From CAMTWZ01 sp964412365 (GTDB lineage Bacteria > Bacteroidota > Rhodothermia > Balneolales > HLUCCA01), in assembly GCA_964412365.1 (NCBI GenBank), contig CAYPOI010000015.1:1-41750 (forward strand): a DNA stretch of 41,750 nucleotides. The letters are read 5' to 3'. The notes under the pieces were generated by a model. The model was not told where the DNA came from and ran no database searches. It saw only the letters and a program-made list of their open reading frames with translations. Position 1 is the stretch's first letter, and every line of letters starts with the position of its first letter. A program made the position numbers and the translations under genes. Below are positions 39,980 to 41,750 of this stretch, in pieces.

Positions 39980-41254
39980 TTAATCGAGTAATTGGAGTTT
40001 GACGAGCTCGATACGGGAGTGGGTGGCTTTGGTGATGGTCACTTGGTAGTTGCCGATCGTCACCTCTTCGTTCACTTTCGGGATGCGACCGGTTTCGTGC
40101 ATGATGAAGCCGGCTACCGTTTCATAATCGACATCTTCGAAAGGTATCTGGATGATGGGATATGCCTCTACGAGTTCTTCGATTTCCACATTCCCACTGA
40201 GCATCCACGTGTTATCGGCAACGAGTTTCAGGATCTGGTCTTCCACATCATATTCATCTTGGATGTCGCCTACCACTTCTTCCAAAAGATCTTCAATGGT
40301 GATGATGCCGGCCGTGCCCCCGTACTCGTCAATCACAATGGCCATGTTCAATTTTTGTTTCCTGAATTCGGCGAGCAAATCTTTGCTTCGCTGTGTGGCT
40401 GGGACATGATTGACCGGACGCAAGATCGATTCCAAGGATTTGGGTTGTTTGAACAGGTCGTAAGCCACCACCACACCAATGATATCATCGATGGTGTCGT
40501 CGAACACCGGCAGCTTGGAGAATCCGGATTGGATGAAGACATTACGAACCTCATCCAAGGTCGCGGTTTTTTCAACCGCAATGATCTCGGTGCGTGGAAT
40601 CATGGATTCTTTCACGCGGATGTTCGACAATTCGAGCATATTCGACAGGATTTCAGAATCGCCTTTGTCCAGCTCACTTCCCTGATGATCCCCGATTTCG
40701 CGGAACAAAAGTTCAATGTCGGACCGACCGAAATACGTCGGCTGCGGATTCGGGTCCACTTTCAGCCATCGAATCAAGGAACCTGCAGTGGCATTGGCCA
40801 CAACCACCAACGGATGCAAGAGCAACGACAAAAACCGGATCGGCGAAGCCAATGCCGATATGAACGTATCGGGATAGGTGCGAAACAACGCCTTAGGAAT
40901 GATTTCACCCAACATCATGATGATGACCGATGCGACCGTGGTCTGCAGCGCCAATAGGATGAAATCGCTTGGTAAGGCACCGGTCAACCAAAACCAAAAA
41001 TGGATGAGCGTGTCGCTCATGAAGAGGGTCATCAACGTGGCGTATGTCACGTTCACGATATTATTTCCGATCAGGGTGGTGGACAGGAATGTCTCCGGAT
41101 TCCGGATAAAAAAGCCGAGACTATTCGCGCCGAAGGTATCGCGGCGGGCTTTGATTTCCAGTTTTAAGCGGTTCGCGGAGATGTACGCGATTTCAGACCC
41201 TGAAAAGAATCCGCTCAAGATGATGGTGACGATAATGAGGAGCCATTCTGTCAT
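39980..41254 (-). CDS. CNNM/CorC (HlyC) family CBS-domain transporter
   Basis: A 424-residue membrane protein. The DUF21/CNNM membrane domain covers about 1-190 (FFSGSEIAYISANRLKLE, TTLIGNNIVNVTYA, IIMMLGEIIPKALFR), a pair of CBS domains about 205-330 (SMIPRTEIIAVEK, IVIDEYGGTAGIITIEDLLEE), and the C-terminal CorC_HlyC domain about 340-424. Relatives transport or sense magnesium or cobalt; 'hemolysin' is a historical label and not a functional claim. It shares an operon with the Ycf46-like ATPase. Confidence 0.92.
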   Translation of the reverse strand: MTEWLLIIVTIILSGFFSGSEIAYISANRLKLEIKARRDTFGANSLGFFIRNPETFLSTTLIGNNIVNVTYATLMTLFMSDTLIHFWFWLTGALPSDFILLALQTTVASVIIMMLGEIIPKALFRTYPDTFISALASPIRFLSLLLHPLVVVANATAGSLIRWLKVDPNPQPTYFGRSDIELLFREIGDHQGSELDKGDSEILSNMLELSNIRVKESMIPRTEIIAVEKTATLDEVRNVFIQSGFSKLPVFDDTIDDIIGVVVAYDLFKQPKSLESILRPVNHVPATQRSKDLLAEFRKQKLNMAIVIDEYGGTAGIITIEDLLEEVVGDIQDEYDVEDQILKLVADNTWMLSGNVEIEELVEAYPIIQIPFEDVDYETVAGFIMHETGRIPKVNEEVTIGNYQVTITKATHSRIELVKLQLLD

Positions 41255-41297
41255 CGTATGGCTCCCGTTCTACTCGGAGGTTCCAAAAACGTGAAAA

Positions 41298-41750
41298 TTA
41301 GTTACCTGAAAATGAGGGTGGGCGTTTTTCCAGGAACGCCGTTGTCCCTTCTGTAAAATCGTTGGATTCACACAACTGACCAAATTGTTCTGATTCGGCT
41401 TCATAGCCCTCATCTGCGCTGTTGAGTCCAGCCAAAACGGCCTGGATCACACTCGCCACGGCCAATGGACCGCGTGATAGAATCGTGTTCATTAGTCCCT
41501 TCGTCACATCCATGGCTTCTTCCGGAGCGGCAACGGAATTGACCAACCCCCAGGCCAAGGCTTGGTCGGCTTTGACGGGTTTTCCGGTGAGCATCAGTTC
41601 CAATGCTCGACCTTTCCCCACCAACTGCGTGAGGCGCTGGGTTCCACCGAATCCGGGAATGGTGCCGAGGCCCACTTCCGGCAGACCAAATACCGCGTTA
41701 CTGGTAGCCACGCGAAGATGGCATGCCATGGCCAGTTCACATCCGCCACC
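41298..41750 (-). CDS. Enoyl-CoA hydratase/isomerase family protein (5' end outside window)
   Basis: The last 150 codons of a crotonase-fold protein; the frame stays open at the window edge. Visible blocks: GGGCELAMACHLR, AVFGLPEVGLGTIPGFGGTQRL and AFLEKRPPSFSGN near the end. The glutamate in LPEVGLG matches the second catalytic glutamate of hydratases, and the truncated part would carry the first. A crotonase in fatty-acid or butyryl-CoA metabolism is likely; the exact substrate cannot be told. The stop is 43 bp upstream of the CorC/HlyC start. Confidence 0.9.
   Translation of the reverse strand, partial: GGGCELAMACHLRVATSNAVFGLPEVGLGTIPGFGGTQRLTQLVGKGRALELMLTGKPVKADQALAWGLVNSVAAPEEAMDVTKGLMNTILSRGPLAVASVIQAVLAGLNSADEGYEAESEQFGQLCESNDFTEGTTAFLEKRPPSFSGN

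Noticed and set aside
37953..39983. 676-codon open frame on the + strand opposite ppdK and the AAA+ gene
   Set aside because: It runs antisense across two clearly real genes and their gap, has no recognisable domain, and is rich in H, R, Q and F as expected for an antisense shadow of GC-rich coding sequence.
1..41750. CRISPR arrays, tRNA or rRNA genes, insertion sequences, prophage
   Set aside because: No regularly spaced repeats, cloverleaf-like or rRNA sequence, and no transposase or phage protein motifs were seen by eye; a covariance-model scan would be needed to exclude small RNAs.

Overview
This is a 41.75 kb stretch of a chromosome with dense, ordinary gene content: about 33 protein genes, no rRNA, tRNA, CRISPR array, IS element or phage gene that I can see. 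Base composition is moderately GC-rich and even, apart from a slightly more AT-rich patch around 12.5-14.9 kb. The protein families point to the Bacteroidota/FCB group: a DUF3109 cysteine-cluster protein, the conserved family often mislabelled 'asparagine synthetase B', a YfiT/DinB protein, a THUMP-like methyltransferase, a short citrate synthase, a TonB protein with a 'GIGGGCDEAA' C-terminal domain, and an OmpA-family protein with a long beta-barrel front end. The TonB and OmpA types recall the Balneolales/Rhodothermales side of the group. That placement is from memory of the families and only moderately sure. Most genes lack a clear Shine-Dalgarno, which also fits the group. A lycopene cyclase suggests a carotenoid-pigmented organism.

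Layout. 1-2.5 kb: the 5' part of uvrC and an MFS exporter, separated by two short tandem repeats. 2.6-6.4 kb (+): mazG, citrate synthase, an Lrp/AsnC regulator and a membrane protein of unknown function. 6.4-8.8 kb (-): cupin, DUF3109 protein and rpoN, closely spaced or overlapping. 8.8-14.4 kb (-): a cell-surface block with an AraC regulator, two tandem paralogous small outer-membrane proteins, a lipoprotein with three Ig-like domains and an ice-binding-like (DUF3494) domain, and an OmpA-family protein, ending at a strong terminator. 14.5-19.1 kb (-): trxA, dnaE and tonB, with terminators after trxA and tonB. 19.2-22.5 kb (-): an SLC13 carboxylate transporter overlapping or abutting a response regulator and a cNMP-domain histidine kinase.

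22.7-25.5 kb (+): a TPR protein, an anti-sigma-like membrane protein and crtY, packed as an operon. 25.5-29.5 kb (-): a small membrane protein, a GltP/DctA-type symporter, a secreted TPR protein and a GHL10-type glycoside hydrolase. 29.5-35.5 kb (+): maf, a large secreted TPR protein, the conserved 'asnB-like' protein, a PaiB-like flavin protein, a BstA/YfiT-like DinB protein and a methyltransferase. 35.5-41.75 kb (-): an enoyl-CoA hydratase (cut by the window edge), a CorC/HlyC CBS protein, a Ycf46-like AAA+ ATPase and pyruvate phosphate dikinase.

Most genes look like housekeeping or common accessory functions. The parts that reward a second look are the surface block at 8.8-14.4 kb, with its duplicated promoter and 5' hairpin; short tandem repeats that run into the ends of two genes; a missing iron-sulfur ligand in UvrC; and a hairpin directly in front of the ppdK start codon.
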